A stretch of 11,916 bases of DNA from Pseudomonadota bacterium (GCA_023433985.1 JAEYTN010000214.1:1-11916), one strand, 5' to 3'. Shown: positions 1 to 6,698, numbered from the stretch's first letter. The notes: generated by a model from the letters alone, not told the origin. Program-made: numbers and translations.

Positions 1-12
1 ATGGTGGTGCGG

Positions 13-222
13 CTAGGACTCGTACAGCTGCCACACCGTTTCCTGCTGCATGCTGGTGTCCTGCACGATCACCTTGGCGCTCGCAGTGCCGCTGTCGCGC
101 GCTTCCTGTACCGCCGCGCTGATCGCCTCCTCGCGGGAGTCAAAATGGCCTGCGATCTCGCCGCGCGAGCTGTACTGCCAGACCCCGTCCTTCTGCGAAA
201 CGATGAAGTGTAGCTCGGTCAT
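13..222 (-). CDS. Small DUF2188-like protein, 69 aa
   Basis: A 69-residue soluble protein of unknown biochemical role. It starts MTELHFIVSQ, has a Trp near residue 15, an EEAISAAVQEA helix at about 31-41, and a KVIVQD strand at about 50-55. This strand-Trp-strand-helix-strand pattern resembles DUF2188, small stress-associated proteins often listed only as hypothetical. The assignment rests on pattern, not on a decisive motif. The start at 222 is chosen because GGAGG lies 5 nt upstream on the minus strand; the open frame continues further upstream, but without a ribosome site, and would run into the divergent yidB-like gene's leader. It is transcribed divergently from that gene. A near-consensus EcfG promoter (242-267) sits about 20 nt before the start, so stress control is inferred. 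Confidence 0.7.
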   Translation of the reverse strand: MTELHFIVSQKDGVWQYSSRGEIAGHFDSREEAISAAVQEARDSGTASAKVIVQDTSMQQETVWQLYES

Positions 223-241
223 CGGATCCTCCGGCCTCACT

Positions 242-267
242 AACGTCGAGCCTGCCTGTTGCGTTGC
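242..267 (-). promoter_or_regulatory. EcfG-like promoter for the DUF2188-like gene
   Basis: On the minus strand the site reads GCAAC (267-263), 17 nt, CGTT (245-242). The alphaproteobacterial EcfG consensus is GGAAC-N16/17-CGTT, so there is one mismatch, in the -35 box. The -10 box lies about 20 nt before the start codon, leaving just enough leader for the GGAGG ribosome site. Confidence 0.35.
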
Positions 268-269
268 TC

Positions 270-290
270 GCCCCGCGTCTCGACCGGGGC
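270..290. repeat. Short inverted repeat between divergent promoters
   Basis: GCCCCG (270-275) and CGGGGC (285-290) form a 6-bp inverted repeat with a 9-nt spacer. It lies exactly between the two outward-facing -35-like boxes at 263-267 and 293-297. It could be an operator or chance in GC-rich DNA. Confidence 0.3.
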
Positions 291-292
291 GC

Positions 293-317
293 GGAACGTT
301 TCCCATGCGCGTCGGTT
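293..317 (+). promoter_or_regulatory. EcfG-like promoter for the yidB-like gene
   Basis: GGAAC (293-297), 16 nt, GGTT (314-317) matches the EcfG consensus GGAAC-N16/17-CGTT with one mismatch at the first -10 base. The start codon follows at 348, giving a predicted leader of about 20-25 nt that includes the AAGGAG ribosome site. No sigma-70-like pair with normal spacing is visible in this gap. Confidence 0.42.
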
Positions 318-347
318 GACGCTGGACCAAATGGGAAGGAGTGCACC

Positions 348-827
348 ATGGCCAATAAGATGCCTTCGATGGTGGCCCTGCTGGGCCTGCTGGCCGTCGC
401 CGGCTACCAGAACCGCGACAAGATCGGCGAGGCGATCAAGCGCCTGCAGAACGAAACGCCATCCGACGCTCCGACCGGCGGAGGCGGCATCCTCGGCGGG
501 CTGCTGGGTGCCGCCGCCGGCAGTGGCGGCCTGACCGGCGGCCTTGCCGACCTGATGAACAGCTTCCGCAACGCCGGCCAGGCCGACGTCGCCGATTCCT
601 GGGTCACCCCCGGCGTGCCCACCAAGGGCCTGACGCCCGAACAGGTGGAGCAGGCTGTGGGCGCTGAAAACCTCGAGGAGTTGTCGGCCCGCACGGGGCT
701 TAGCCGCGACGAGCTGCTGCAGCGCCTCTCGACCGCCATTCCGGAGAATGTCGACCGGCTCACGCCCGACGGCCGGTTCCCCACCGAGGACGACGCGCGC
801 CAGTTCTTCACGGCCGGAACCGCCTGA
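348..827 (+). CDS. YidB/DUF937 family protein, 159 aa
   Basis: This resembles the YidB/DUF937 family, proteins of unknown molecular function found widely in proteobacteria. Visible parts are a hydrophobic N-terminal stretch (residues 8-20), a short charged helix (21-36), a glycine-rich linker (44-66), and a conserved-looking C-terminal half with GLTPEQVEQAVG (94-105), GLSRDELLQRLS (118-129) and NVDRLTPDGRFP (134-145). This half is helical and has the charge and proline spacing typical of the family. E. coli YidB is about 130 residues; the extra length here is mainly the N-terminus and Gly linker. The ATG at 348 is preferred to upstream in-frame codons because AAGGAG lies just before it. Stress control through the 293-317 promoter is inferred. 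The hydrophobic stretch is too short and polar-flanked to call a signal peptide. Confidence 0.85.
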   Translation: MANKMPSMVALLGLLAVAGYQNRDKIGEAIKRLQNETPSDAPTGGGGILGGLLGAAAGSGGLTGGLADLMNSFRNAGQADVADSWVTPGVPTKGLTPEQVEQAVGAENLEELSARTGLSRDELLQRLSTAIPENVDRLTPDGRFPTEDDARQFFTAGTA

Positions 828-861
828 GCCTCGCATCCGCCGGTCGCCCGATACTCGCTGA

Positions 862-907
862 CCTTCGGAACCCTCGCGGCGCGGTCGTGAACCGGCCGCG
901 CCGAAGG
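862..907. other. Nested GC hairpin after the yidB-like gene
   Basis: CCTTCGG (862-868) pairs with CCGAAGG (901-907), and CGCGG (880-884) pairs with CCGCG (896-900) inside it. An alternative, mutually exclusive 8-bp stem joins CGGCGCGG (877-884) to CCGCGCCG (896-903). No T-run follows on the plus strand, so it is not a standard intrinsic terminator, but it may end or protect the yidB-like transcript, or insulate the promoter that begins at 909. Confidence 0.35.
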
Positions 908-908
908 C

Positions 909-936
909 TTGAAACCTTATTTCGACTGCCTAAATT
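909..936 (+). promoter_or_regulatory. Sigma-70-like promoter for the 103-aa gene
   Basis: TTGAAA (909-914), a 16-nt spacer and TAAATT (931-936) give a good housekeeping-type promoter, standing out as an AT-rich island in GC-rich sequence. The predicted transcript starts near 943, leaving a leader of about 80 nt before the ATG at 1024. Confidence 0.55.
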
Positions 937-973
937 GTCCCGCGCCGGTCGCTGCATGGGGCCGGCATGTCCC

Positions 974-991
974 GGAGGCAGCGATGCCTCC
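974..991 (+). other. 5' leader hairpin with GCGA tetraloop
   Basis: GGAGGCA (974-980) pairs perfectly with TGCCTCC (985-991) around a GCGA loop, a GNRA-type tetraloop. Its left arm contains GGAGG, a ribosome-site-like sequence, sequestered about 45 nt before the ATG at 1024. It may stabilise the leader; no known riboswitch is recognised. Confidence 0.4.
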
Positions 992-1023
992 CCGTACCTA
1001 TGTGCTCCTGTGGAGATGTAGCT

Positions 1024-1335
1024 ATGAGGACAGACCTCAACCTTGCTGAAACCTTCAACCTGGCCGATGCCACCGTGTCCGACAGCGACTTGCTCGGCTT
1101 CAACCGCCCGCGCGACATCGTCGCAGACCCGGTCCTGACGCTCGCTCGCAAGCGGCAGCTCCTGGCCTACTGGGCCTCGGACATTCATGCCGTGGCCGGA
1201 GCGCCGGCCCTGCGCACCTACGCCTTCGGCCCCACGGTGCTGATCGACGATATCCAGGAAGCGCTGCAGGCGCTGGACGAGATGGTCGACATTCCGGCGC
1301 TTGGCTCGCAGAGCACGAGTAGCGTGGCGGCGTAG
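1024..1335 (+). CDS. Conserved hypothetical protein, 103 aa
   Basis: A small acidic soluble protein. The core reads NRPRDIVADPVLTLARKRQ (27-45) followed by LLAYWASDIHAV and PALR (46-64), then a second helix DDIQEALQALDEM (75-87). This pattern, a short Pro-Arg start, an Asp-Pro turn, a Lys/Arg-rich helix running into a WASD-type motif, and a final helix, recurs in uncharacterised alphaproteobacterial proteins; no function is known to me. The ATG at 1024 is chosen because GGAG lies at 1012-1015 and the conserved part starts after it; the in-frame ATG at 967 would place coding sequence across the leader hairpin. It looks like a single-gene unit, with its own promoter at 909-936 and a terminator hairpin at 1389-1412. 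Confidence 0.75.
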   Translation: MRTDLNLAETFNLADATVSDSDLLGFNRPRDIVADPVLTLARKRQLLAYWASDIHAVAGAPALRTYAFGPTVLIDDIQEALQALDEMVDIPALGSQSTSSVAA

Positions 1336-1388
1336 CTGGCGGAGCAAGTTGGTCCGGGCCCGGATCGTCGGGCGACGTCCTGTTGCTA

Positions 1389-1412
1389 ACCCCGGCGCGA
1401 AAGTGCCGGGGT
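1389..1412 (+). terminator. Intrinsic terminator-like hairpin
   Basis: CCCCGGC (1390-1396) pairs with GCCGGGG (1405-1411), extended by an A-T pair, around an 8-nt loop, and is followed by TCTTTCG. The stem is strong and the T-tail short, as is common in GC-rich genomes. It lies 54 nt after the stop of the 103-aa gene and separates it from glgX. From here to 1550 (about 140 nt) I see no gene and no clear promoter. Confidence 0.6.
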
Positions 1413-1550
1413 CTTTCGCTTGCGGCTACCCGCGATCAGCCGTGCCATGGCTCCGACGGCCCCCGGCATGGTCGCTTTCACATAGCTCACCTGCTGCGCT
1501 GCCGCGCAACCCGGCGCCTGCCGGCTCGTTCCCGCCTTACGACAACACGC

Positions 1551-1555
1551 GGGAG
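1551..1555 (+). promoter_or_regulatory. Ribosome binding site fixing the TTG start of glgX
   Basis: GGGAG lies 6 nt before TTG at 1562. No in-frame ATG is nearby: the next one falls well inside the CBM48 region, and the only upstream one (1301) lies inside the preceding gene and across its terminator. Confidence 0.6.
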
Positions 1556-1561
1556 CGCATC

Positions 1562-3619
1562 TTGGACAAGACGATCGAAGCTGGTGACCCCACCGAGCTC
1601 GGTGCCAACTGGAACGGCGACGGCACGAACTTCGCAATCTTCTCGGCTCACGCCGAACGGGTCGAACTCTGCCTATTCGACGAGGCGGGCAACGAGACGC
1701 AACGGCTGACCCTGCCCGAGTACACCGACGAGATCTGGCACGGCTTCGTGCCCGGCGTTGGCCCGGGCCAGCTCTACGGCTACCGCGTTCACGGGCCGTA
1801 CGACCCCGGGAACGGCCATCGCTTCAACCCCGGCAAGCTGCTGCTCGACCCTTATGCTCGTGAGCTCCGGGGCGAGATCGAGTGGTCGAATGCCCAGTTC
1901 GGCTATGATACCGAGAGCGAGGAGAAGGACCTGTCCTTTTCGGAACTCGACAGCGCAGCCGGCATGCCCAAATCCGTGGTCGTCGACCCGGGCGCCTATG
2001 ACTGGGGCAGCGACAGGAAGCCCAGCATAGCTTGGGCTCAGACGATCTTCTACGAGACCCACGTCAAGGGTTTCACCCAGCTCCATCCGGCCATTCCCGA
2101 GGAGCTTCGCGGCACCTACGAAGGCCTGTCGCAGCGGGAGATCGTCGACTACGTGAAGAGCCTCGGCATCACCTCGGTCGAGCTCCTGCCGATCCACGCC
2201 TTCCCCGATGACGATTTCCTGCTGAAGAAGGGCCTCCGCAATTACTGGGGCTACAACACGATGGGCTTCTTCGCCCCGGCGAGCCGCTACTACGGCCCGA
2301 AGGGCATGGCAGGCTTCCGCGACATGGTGCGCGCCTTCCATGACGCCAATATCGAGGTGATCCTCGACGTGGTCTACAATCACACCGCCGAAGGCAACGA
2401 AATGGGGCCGACGCTCTCGTTCAAAGGCATCGACAACTTCTCGTACTATCGCACTATGCCGGACGACGCGCGCTACTACATCAACGACACCGGCACCGGG
2501 AATACGGTCAACACCAGCCATCCGCGCGTGCTGCAGCTCATCACGGATTCGCTCCGCTACTGGGCCGAGCACATGCATATCGACGGTTTCCGCTTCGATC
2601 TTGGCACCATCCTCGGCCGTGAGCCTCATGGTTTCGACCAGCGGAGCGGCTTCTTCGATGCCGTGGGGCAGGATCCGGCGCTCGCCAGGGTGAAGCTTGT
2701 CGGCGAACCGTGGGACGTTGGGCCGGGCGGCTACCAGGTCGGCGGCTTCCCGCCGGGCTGGAGCGAGTGGAACGACAAGTACCGCGACACCATCCGCGAC
2801 TACTGGAAGGACACCGACCAGACGGTGCAGGATTTCGCCGCCCGCTTCACCGGTTCCGGCGACGTGTACGACCTGCGTGGCCGTCGCCCGCGCGCCAGCG
2901 TCAACTTCCTCACCGCCCATGACGGTTTCACGCTGCACGACCTCGTCTCGTACAACGAGAAGCACAACGAGGCGAACGGCGAGGACAACAACGACGGCCA
3001 CAACGACAACCGCAGCTTCAACTATGGCGCCGAAGGCGAAACCGACGACGAAGGCATCGTGGCGGTGCGCGAGCGGCAGAAGCGCAACTTCCTCGCCACG
3101 CTCCTCTTCTCGCACGGCACGCCGATGATCCTCGCCGGCGACGAGTTCAGCCGCACGCAAGGCGGCAACAACAACGGCTATGCCCAGGACAGCGAGATCA
3201 GCTGGGTCAACTGGGACCTCAACGACAACGCCCGCGCGCTCCAGGATTTCGTGAAGCGCCTGATCGGCATCCGCAAGGCGCAGCCGCTGCTGCACCGCGA
3301 GAACTGGCGCGACATGATGGGCGTCACCTGGCTCAATCCCGGCGGCGGCGAGCAGCAGGACGAGCACTGGATGGATGCTGGCGCGACCACGGTGGGCATC
3401 CGGCTCTCCCGTGACGACCTGAAGGAAGTCGAGGGCGCCTGGGCGGAGCTGATCGTTCTGTTCAACCCGCACGATGGCGAGGTCCCCTTCACGCTGCCGG
3501 CCCGGGAGGCGGGAGACTGGCAGGTCGAGCTCGACACCGCGGGCGAAGCGGAGGGCAGGAAGGTGAAGGGCGGGGAGGTGCTGCCCCTCACCGCCCGATC
3601 GCTCCTGTTGCTGGCGTAG
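1562..3619 (+). CDS. glgX: Glycogen debranching enzyme GlgX (GH13)
   Basis: Cytoplasmic isoamylase-type enzyme that hydrolyses alpha-1,6 branches of glycogen limit dextrins. With the TTG start it has 685 residues, normal for GlgX. An N-terminal CBM48 domain (about 10-105) opens with LGANWNGDGTNFAIFSAHA and includes YGYRVHGPYDP. The GH13 barrel carries all four classical regions: DVVYNH (269-274), GFRFD with the nucleophile Asp346, GEPWD with the acid/base Glu382, and TAHD with His453 and transition-state Asp454. A C-terminal beta domain ends LPLTARSLLLLA. The gene should therefore be active. No glgA, glgB, glgC, glgP or trehalose gene is adjacent, which is unusual since glgX often sits in a glg or treXYZ cluster. 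It converges on the SDR gene at 3710. No clear promoter is visible in 1412-1550. Confidence 0.95.
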   Translation: MDKTIEAGDPTELGANWNGDGTNFAIFSAHAERVELCLFDEAGNETQRLTLPEYTDEIWHGFVPGVGPGQLYGYRVHGPYDPGNGHRFNPGKLLLDPYARELRGEIEWSNAQFGYDTESEEKDLSFSELDSAAGMPKSVVVDPGAYDWGSDRKPSIAWAQTIFYETHVKGFTQLHPAIPEELRGTYEGLSQREIVDYVKSLGITSVELLPIHAFPDDDFLLKKGLRNYWGYNTMGFFAPASRYYGPKGMAGFRDMVRAFHDANIEVILDVVYNHTAEGNEMGPTLSFKGIDNFSYYRTMPDDARYYINDTGTGNTVNTSHPRVLQLITDSLRYWAEHMHIDGFRFDLGTILGREPHGFDQRSGFFDAVGQDPALARVKLVGEPWDVGPGGYQVGGFPPGWSEWNDKYRDTIRDYWKDTDQTVQDFAARFTGSGDVYDLRGRRPRASVNFLTAHDGFTLHDLVSYNEKHNEANGEDNNDGHNDNRSFNYGAEGETDDEGIVAVRERQKRNFLATLLFSHGTPMILAGDEFSRTQGGNNNGYAQDSEISWVNWDLNDNARALQDFVKRLIGIRKAQPLLHRENWRDMMGVTWLNPGGGEQQDEHWMDAGATTVGIRLSRDDLKEVEGAWAELIVLFNPHDGEVPFTLPAREAGDWQVELDTAGEAEGRKVKGGEVLPLTARSLLLLA

Positions 3620-3677
3620 CGTCGCGGGTTCCGCCGCGAGCCATCCGGCAGGCCTGTAACCGGCCCCGCAGAGGGGT

Positions 3678-3701
3678 TCGCGGCGCCCGGCGGCGCCGCG
3701 A
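3678..3701. terminator. GC hairpin between convergent genes
   Basis: CGCGGCGCC (3679-3687) and GGCGCCGCG (3692-3700) pair perfectly around CGGC, with one extra T-A pair outside. It lies between the stops of glgX and the SDR gene, so it could act on both transcripts, but neither side has a T-run; a transcript-end stabiliser is equally likely. Confidence 0.4.
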
Positions 3702-3709
3702 CCAGCACG

Positions 3710-4570
3710 TCAGATGATGGGCTTTCCGCCCGTCACCGCGACAGTGGCGCCCGAGACGTAGCTGGCCTCGTCGCTCGCCAGCATGACGTAGACCGGCGAC
3801 AGCTCCTTCGGCTGGGCAGGCCGTCCCATTGGCACCTGCTTGCCAAAGTTCTTCACCTTGTCGGGCGGCATGGTGGAGGGAATCAGCGGCGTCCAGACCG
3901 GGCCGGGCGCGACGGTGTTGACCCGTATGCCTTTGTCGGCCAGCTGCTGTGCCAGTCCGCCGCTGAAGTTCTGGATCGCGCCCTTGGTGGTGGCGTAGGC
4001 CAGCAGCGTCTGGTTGGGCATGTCGGCATTCACCGACGACGTGTTGATGATCGACGCGCCCGCCTTCATGTGCGGGATCGCAGCCTTGGTGAGGTAGAAC
4101 ATCGCCGAGATGTTTGTGGCGAAGGTCTTTTCCCACTCCTCGTCGGGGATTTCCTCGATGCTCTCGAACGTCGCCTGGTGGGCGGCGTTGTTCACGAGGA
4201 TGTCGATGCGCCCGAACGCTTCCACCGTCTTCTCGATCACCTCGCGGCAGTGCCCGGGGTCGGAAAGATCGCCCGGCAGCAACAGGCATTCGCGCCCGCT
4301 CTCCTCCACGAGCCGCTTCGTCTCGGACGCATCGTCCTTTTCGCTGAGATAGGAGACCGCGACGTCCGCGCCCTCGCGGGCAAAGGCGAGCGCAACGGCG
4401 CGACCGATGCCGGAATCGCCGCCGGTGATCAGTGCCTTCTTGCCCTCGAGCCGCTGCGAGCCACGATAGGTGTCCTCGCCGTAGTCGGGCACCGGATCCA
4501 TCTGGTCGCTGAAGCCCGGCATGGGCTGCTGCTGTTCAGGAAAGGGCGGCTTGGGGAACTCTTCGAGCAT
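3710..4570 (-). CDS. YghA-type short-chain dehydrogenase/reductase
   Basis: NAD(P)-dependent oxidoreductase of the classical SDR fold, 286 residues. The first 40 residues form the Pro/Gln-rich extension typical of the YghA / general stress protein 39 group (PFPEQQQPMPG, then DYGEDTYRGSQRLEGK). The Rossmann motif TGGDSGIG is at 49-56, DL at 101-102, NNAA at 127-130, catalytic Ser179, and YATTK with Tyr192 and Lys196. The late motif APGPVWTPL is at 221-229. The substrate is not known; relatives act on small aldehydes, alcohols or sugars and are often stress-induced. ATG at 4570 is chosen over 4582 because GGAG lies 6 nt before it. It lies 57 nt after the sugar dehydrogenase gene. That gap contains an EcfG-like promoter, so it may be both read through and independently stress-induced. 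Confidence 0.9.
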   Translation of the reverse strand: MLEEFPKPPFPEQQQPMPGFSDQMDPVPDYGEDTYRGSQRLEGKKALITGGDSGIGRAVALAFAREGADVAVSYLSEKDDASETKRLVEESGRECLLLPGDLSDPGHCREVIEKTVEAFGRIDILVNNAAHQATFESIEEIPDEEWEKTFATNISAMFYLTKAAIPHMKAGASIINTSSVNADMPNQTLLAYATTKGAIQNFSGGLAQQLADKGIRVNTVAPGPVWTPLIPSTMPPDKVKNFGKQVPMGRPAQPKELSPVYVMLASDEASYVSGATVAVTGGKPII

Positions 4571-4597
4571 GGCAATCTCCATCGTGACTGCTGCTCG

Positions 4598-4622
4598 AAC
4601 GTCGCACGCCCGGTTCGGTTCG
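4598..4622 (-). promoter_or_regulatory. EcfG-like promoter for the SDR gene
   Basis: On the minus strand: CGAAC (4622-4618), 16 nt, CGTT (4601-4598), one mismatch to GGAAC-N16-CGTT. The -10 box is 27 nt before the ATG at 4570, a sensible distance. The -35 box ends about 5 nt before the stop codon of the upstream gene. Confidence 0.35.
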
Positions 4623-4627
4623 CCGCT

Positions 4628-5704
4628 TCAGCTCGTCGGAACCAATTTCGACAGCCTGCCGTCGATGGTAATCACGTAGAGCTCGCCCGCTGCGTCGAGG
4701 CCGAAGGAGCTGACTGAGCCGGGGTTGCCGAGCACCTCCGTCCAGTCCGTTTCCGCGCTCGCCTGGCCGTCGGCGTAGGTGAACGAGCGGATGCGGCCGT
4801 CGCAGAAGTCCGAGAAGAAGTATTGGCCGGCGAGCGCCGGGATGGCGCCGCCGCGATAGACATAGCCGCCGGTGATCGAGCAGCCGCCGGTCTCGTGTGC
4901 GTAGCTCAGCACGGGGGCGACAAAGGCGGAGGCATCGCAGCCCTGCGACCGGAAGCACTCCGGTCCCTCCATGACGTTCCAGCCGAGATTGGCGCCCGCG
5001 TCGGCGGTGGTGATGACGCTGATCTCCTCGAACTGGTTCTGGCCCACGTCAGCGACGTAGAGCTGGTCGCCGTCGAAGGCCATGCGCCACGGGTTGCGGA
5101 CGCCCAGCGCAAAGACCTCGGCACCGCCGCCTGCATCCACGTCGAGCCGGAGAATCTTGCCGAGCAACTCGTTGGGGTTCTGCGCCCGGTTGCCCGGATC
5201 GCCGCCGGAGCCGCCATCACCCATCCCCACATAGAGCAGTCCGTCCGGCCCAAACCCGAGCCAGCCGCCATTGTGATTGGCGAAGGGCTGGTCGACGGCA
5301 AAGAGCGGCTGCGCCGAAGCGGGGTCGGCCACCGCGGGGTCGCCCGAAACCGTGTATCCCACCACCTGCGTGTCGCCGCCGCGGTCGGTGTAGTTGATGT
5401 AGAACCGGCCGTTCTGGGCGTAGTCCGGATGGAAGGCGAGCCCGAGCAGACCCTGCTCGCCGCCCCCGGAGGCGATCTCCCCACTCACGTCGAGGAATGG
5501 CGCGTCCTGCAGCGCTCCATCGGCAATGATGCGGATGCGACCGGTCTGTTCGACCACGAACAGCCGCGAGTCTCCGGCCGGCGCCGTAACGAAGACCGGC
5601 GAATCCAGCTCATCGCTGACGAGCTGCAGCTCGACGGCGGGCGTCTGTGCTGCGGCCGGCGTGGCCAGTGCGAGACAGGCGGCAATCAAGGCGAGATGGC
5701 GCAT
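4628..5704 (-). CDS. Secreted PQQ-dependent aldose/sorbosone dehydrogenase
   Basis: Soluble quinoprotein of the glucose/sorbosone dehydrogenase family, 358 residues, close in length to E. coli YliI (Asd). It would oxidise the C1 of aldoses in the periplasm using PQQ and calcium and pass electrons to the respiratory chain. The N-terminus is a signal peptide (MRHLALIAACLALATPAAA), probably cut after residue 19. Six-bladed propeller motifs follow: GEQGLLGLAFHPDY (82-95), NHNGG with the likely catalytic His144, LGFGPDGLLYVGMGDGG (149-165), GVRNPWRMAFD (201-211), YVADVGQNQFEEI (216-228) and GGYVYRG (279-285). Four Cys at 250, 256, 275 and 301 suggest two disulphides, fitting export. GGAGG before the start confirms 5704. 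No pqq gene is in the window, so whether the holoenzyme forms depends on the rest of the genome or on PQQ uptake. The 101-aa gene lies 30 nt upstream. Confidence 0.9.
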   Translation of the reverse strand: MRHLALIAACLALATPAAAQTPAVELQLVSDELDSPVFVTAPAGDSRLFVVEQTGRIRIIADGALQDAPFLDVSGEIASGGGEQGLLGLAFHPDYAQNGRFYINYTDRGGDTQVVGYTVSGDPAVADPASAQPLFAVDQPFANHNGGWLGFGPDGLLYVGMGDGGSGGDPGNRAQNPNELLGKILRLDVDAGGGAEVFALGVRNPWRMAFDGDQLYVADVGQNQFEEISVITTADAGANLGWNVMEGPECFRSQGCDASAFVAPVLSYAHETGGCSITGGYVYRGGAIPALAGQYFFSDFCDGRIRSFTYADGQASAETDWTEVLGNPGSVSSFGLDAAGELYVITIDGRLSKLVPTS

Positions 5705-5734
5705 TCCAACCTCCGGCGTTCCGCCTGCAGGGGA

Positions 5735-6040
5735 TCAGGCGCTGGTTGTGCTGATACTGTCCTTGAGCTGCGTGAGCTCCGCCTCGGCGCGCAATGCCCG
5801 GTCCCGCCAGTCCTCGATGCTGAGCCCATCGAGGCGTGGAGCTTCGGCGGGAGCAACTTCGATGTCCTCGACTAGCGGGGCGCCGGTCACCTTGGCATGC
5901 AGCGCTGCGATGTAGGCGGCGTCGTCGGCGTGGAGCGTGCCCTTGGCGGCTTCGTCGAGCCAGCGGTTGAGGTCGGCGGTGGTATCCTCGTTCATGCTGC
6001 CGGTAGCCAGCAATTCCTTGATCAGCGCTTCGACCTGCAC
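5735..6040 (-). CDS. Hypothetical protein, 101 aa, GTG start
   Basis: An acidic 101-residue protein I do not recognise. The N-terminal half is helical (VEALIKELLATG, then DLNRWLDEAAKGTL and DDAAYIAALHAKVTG); the middle is an acidic Ala/Pro linker (58-68); the C-terminal part, SIEDWRDRALRAEAELTQLKDSI (74-96), looks like a short coiled coil. No signal peptide or membrane segment. The GTG at 6040 is preferred because GGGAG lies 6 nt before it; the internal ATG (Met16) has no ribosome site at a useful distance. It is 30 nt upstream of the sugar dehydrogenase gene, so the two are likely cotranscribed. A role as a small adaptor is possible but is only inference. Confidence 0.65.
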   Translation of the reverse strand: MQVEALIKELLATGSMNEDTTADLNRWLDEAAKGTLHADDAAYIAALHAKVTGAPLVEDIEVAPAEAPRLDGLSIEDWRDRALRAEAELTQLKDSISTTSA

Positions 6041-6090
6041 GGGGCTCTCCCTTGTGGTTGTTCTTGAACCGGCAAACTACCCAAACCGGA

Positions 6091-6107
6091 GCGGGCTGGA
6101 AACCCGC
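6091..6107 (-). other. Weak hairpin after the glycosylase gene
   Basis: GCGGG (6091-6095) and CCCGC (6103-6107) form a 5-bp stem with a 7-nt loop. It lies in the 79-nt gap between the glycosylase stop (minus strand) and the 101-aa gene. On the minus strand it is followed by a mixed GT-rich stretch, not a T-run, so termination there is uncertain. No convincing promoter for the 101-aa gene is seen in the gap. Confidence 0.2.
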
Positions 6108-6119
6108 CGCGACATCCGG

Positions 6120-6698
6120 TCACTTCACCGGCGCTGCATCCTTGAAGCCGCGGCTCAGGAAGGCTGACCCGGCAATGCCGAAGCGCCACGGTTGTTCCAC
6201 TGCCTTGGAGATGCCGATGCGCGGCCCGATCATCACCGGCGCTGTCGTCGCGGCCGGATGGAAACTGAACGGCGGCCCCGACAGCGGCAGTCCGTCCTGG
6301 GCCTTGCTGATGCCGAGCGCCTGTCCGACTTTGCCGGGACCGGAGCAGAGTTTTCGCACGTCGGCCAACCCGCGCCGCTCGGCCATCCGCTCGATCCCCT
6401 GCGTCGGCTCGATGGCGCGGATCAGCACGGCTGCGGCACCGGCGCAGACCAGGTTGAAGCACCAGTGGATGCCATAGGAGCGGTAGACGTACACGCGCCC
6501 CGGGCCAAGGAACATCGAGGCGTTGGCAGGAGTGGGGCCCCGGAACGAGTGCGAGGCAGGGTCGCTCGGATGGTACGCCTCGGTCTCGACGATGAGACCG
6601 CCCACGCCATCGACCAGCAGTTCGGCCCCGAGCAGCTCGCGAGCAACGAGCGTGACTTCGCGCGAAAAGAAGGCTTCGAGGTGAGAGGAATCGGGCAT
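6120..6698 (-). CDS. 3-methyladenine DNA glycosylase (AAG/MPG family)
   Basis: Base-excision repair enzyme that removes alkylated or deaminated purines such as 3-methyladenine and hypoxanthine; 192 residues, normal for bacterial MPG-type enzymes. IVETEAY at 36-42 carries Glu40, equivalent to the human AAG catalytic Glu125, and Tyr42, equivalent to Tyr127 at the lesion pocket. [25 protein letters not shown] follows in two blocks (46-58, 59-70) with His50. [13 protein letters not shown] (70-82) holds Tyr72 and Asn82, matching human Tyr159 and Asn169. VLIRAIEP (91-98) and [12 protein letters not shown] complete the fold, so it should be active. The ATG at 6698 has no strong ribosome site, which leaves the exact start slightly open, but homology begins just after it. 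It is 38 nt downstream of the 87-aa gene. Confidence 0.93.
   Translation of the reverse strand: MPDSSHLEAFFSREVTLVARELLGAELLVDGVGGLIVETEAYHPSDPASHSFRGPTPANASMFLGPGRVYVYRSYGIHWCFNLVCAGAAAVLIRAIEPTQGIERMAERRGLADVRKLCSGPGKVGQALGISKAQDGLPLSGPPFSFHPAATTAPVMIGPRIGISKAVEQPWRFGIAGSAFLSRGFKDAAPVK

Noticed and set aside
867..890. GGAAC at 867-871 as an EcfG -35 box for the 103-aa gene
   Set aside because: No CGTT-like box follows at 16 or 17 nt, and the sequence forms part of a hairpin arm; the TTGAAA/TAAATT pair is better.
1508..1532. Minus-strand GGAAC-N16-GGTT upstream of glgX
   Set aside because: It points away from glgX toward the end of a plus-strand gene, so it has no target gene; taken as chance and as a reminder that single-mismatch sites occur at random.
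1301..1561. N-terminal extension of glgX back to the ATG at 1301
   Set aside because: It would overlap the 103-aa gene, cross the hairpin at 1389-1412 and encode Arg/Ser/Pro-rich sequence unrelated to GlgX; TTG at 1562 has the ribosome site.
1673..3472. 599-codon open frame antisense to glgX
   Set aside because: It is a side effect of GC-rich codon use opposite a well-identified gene; its translation is low-complexity Val/Ala/Arg/Glu with no recognisable domain and no ribosome site.
4823..5875. 350-codon plus-strand open frame opposite the sugar dehydrogenase
   Set aside because: It covers the signal peptide and propeller motifs of the real gene in antisense; no domain seen.
3710..6698. Possible defence or biosynthetic island on the minus strand
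   Set aside because: The genes are common chromosomal families (SDR, quinoprotein, AAG glycosylase) with composition like their neighbours and no mobile-element marks.
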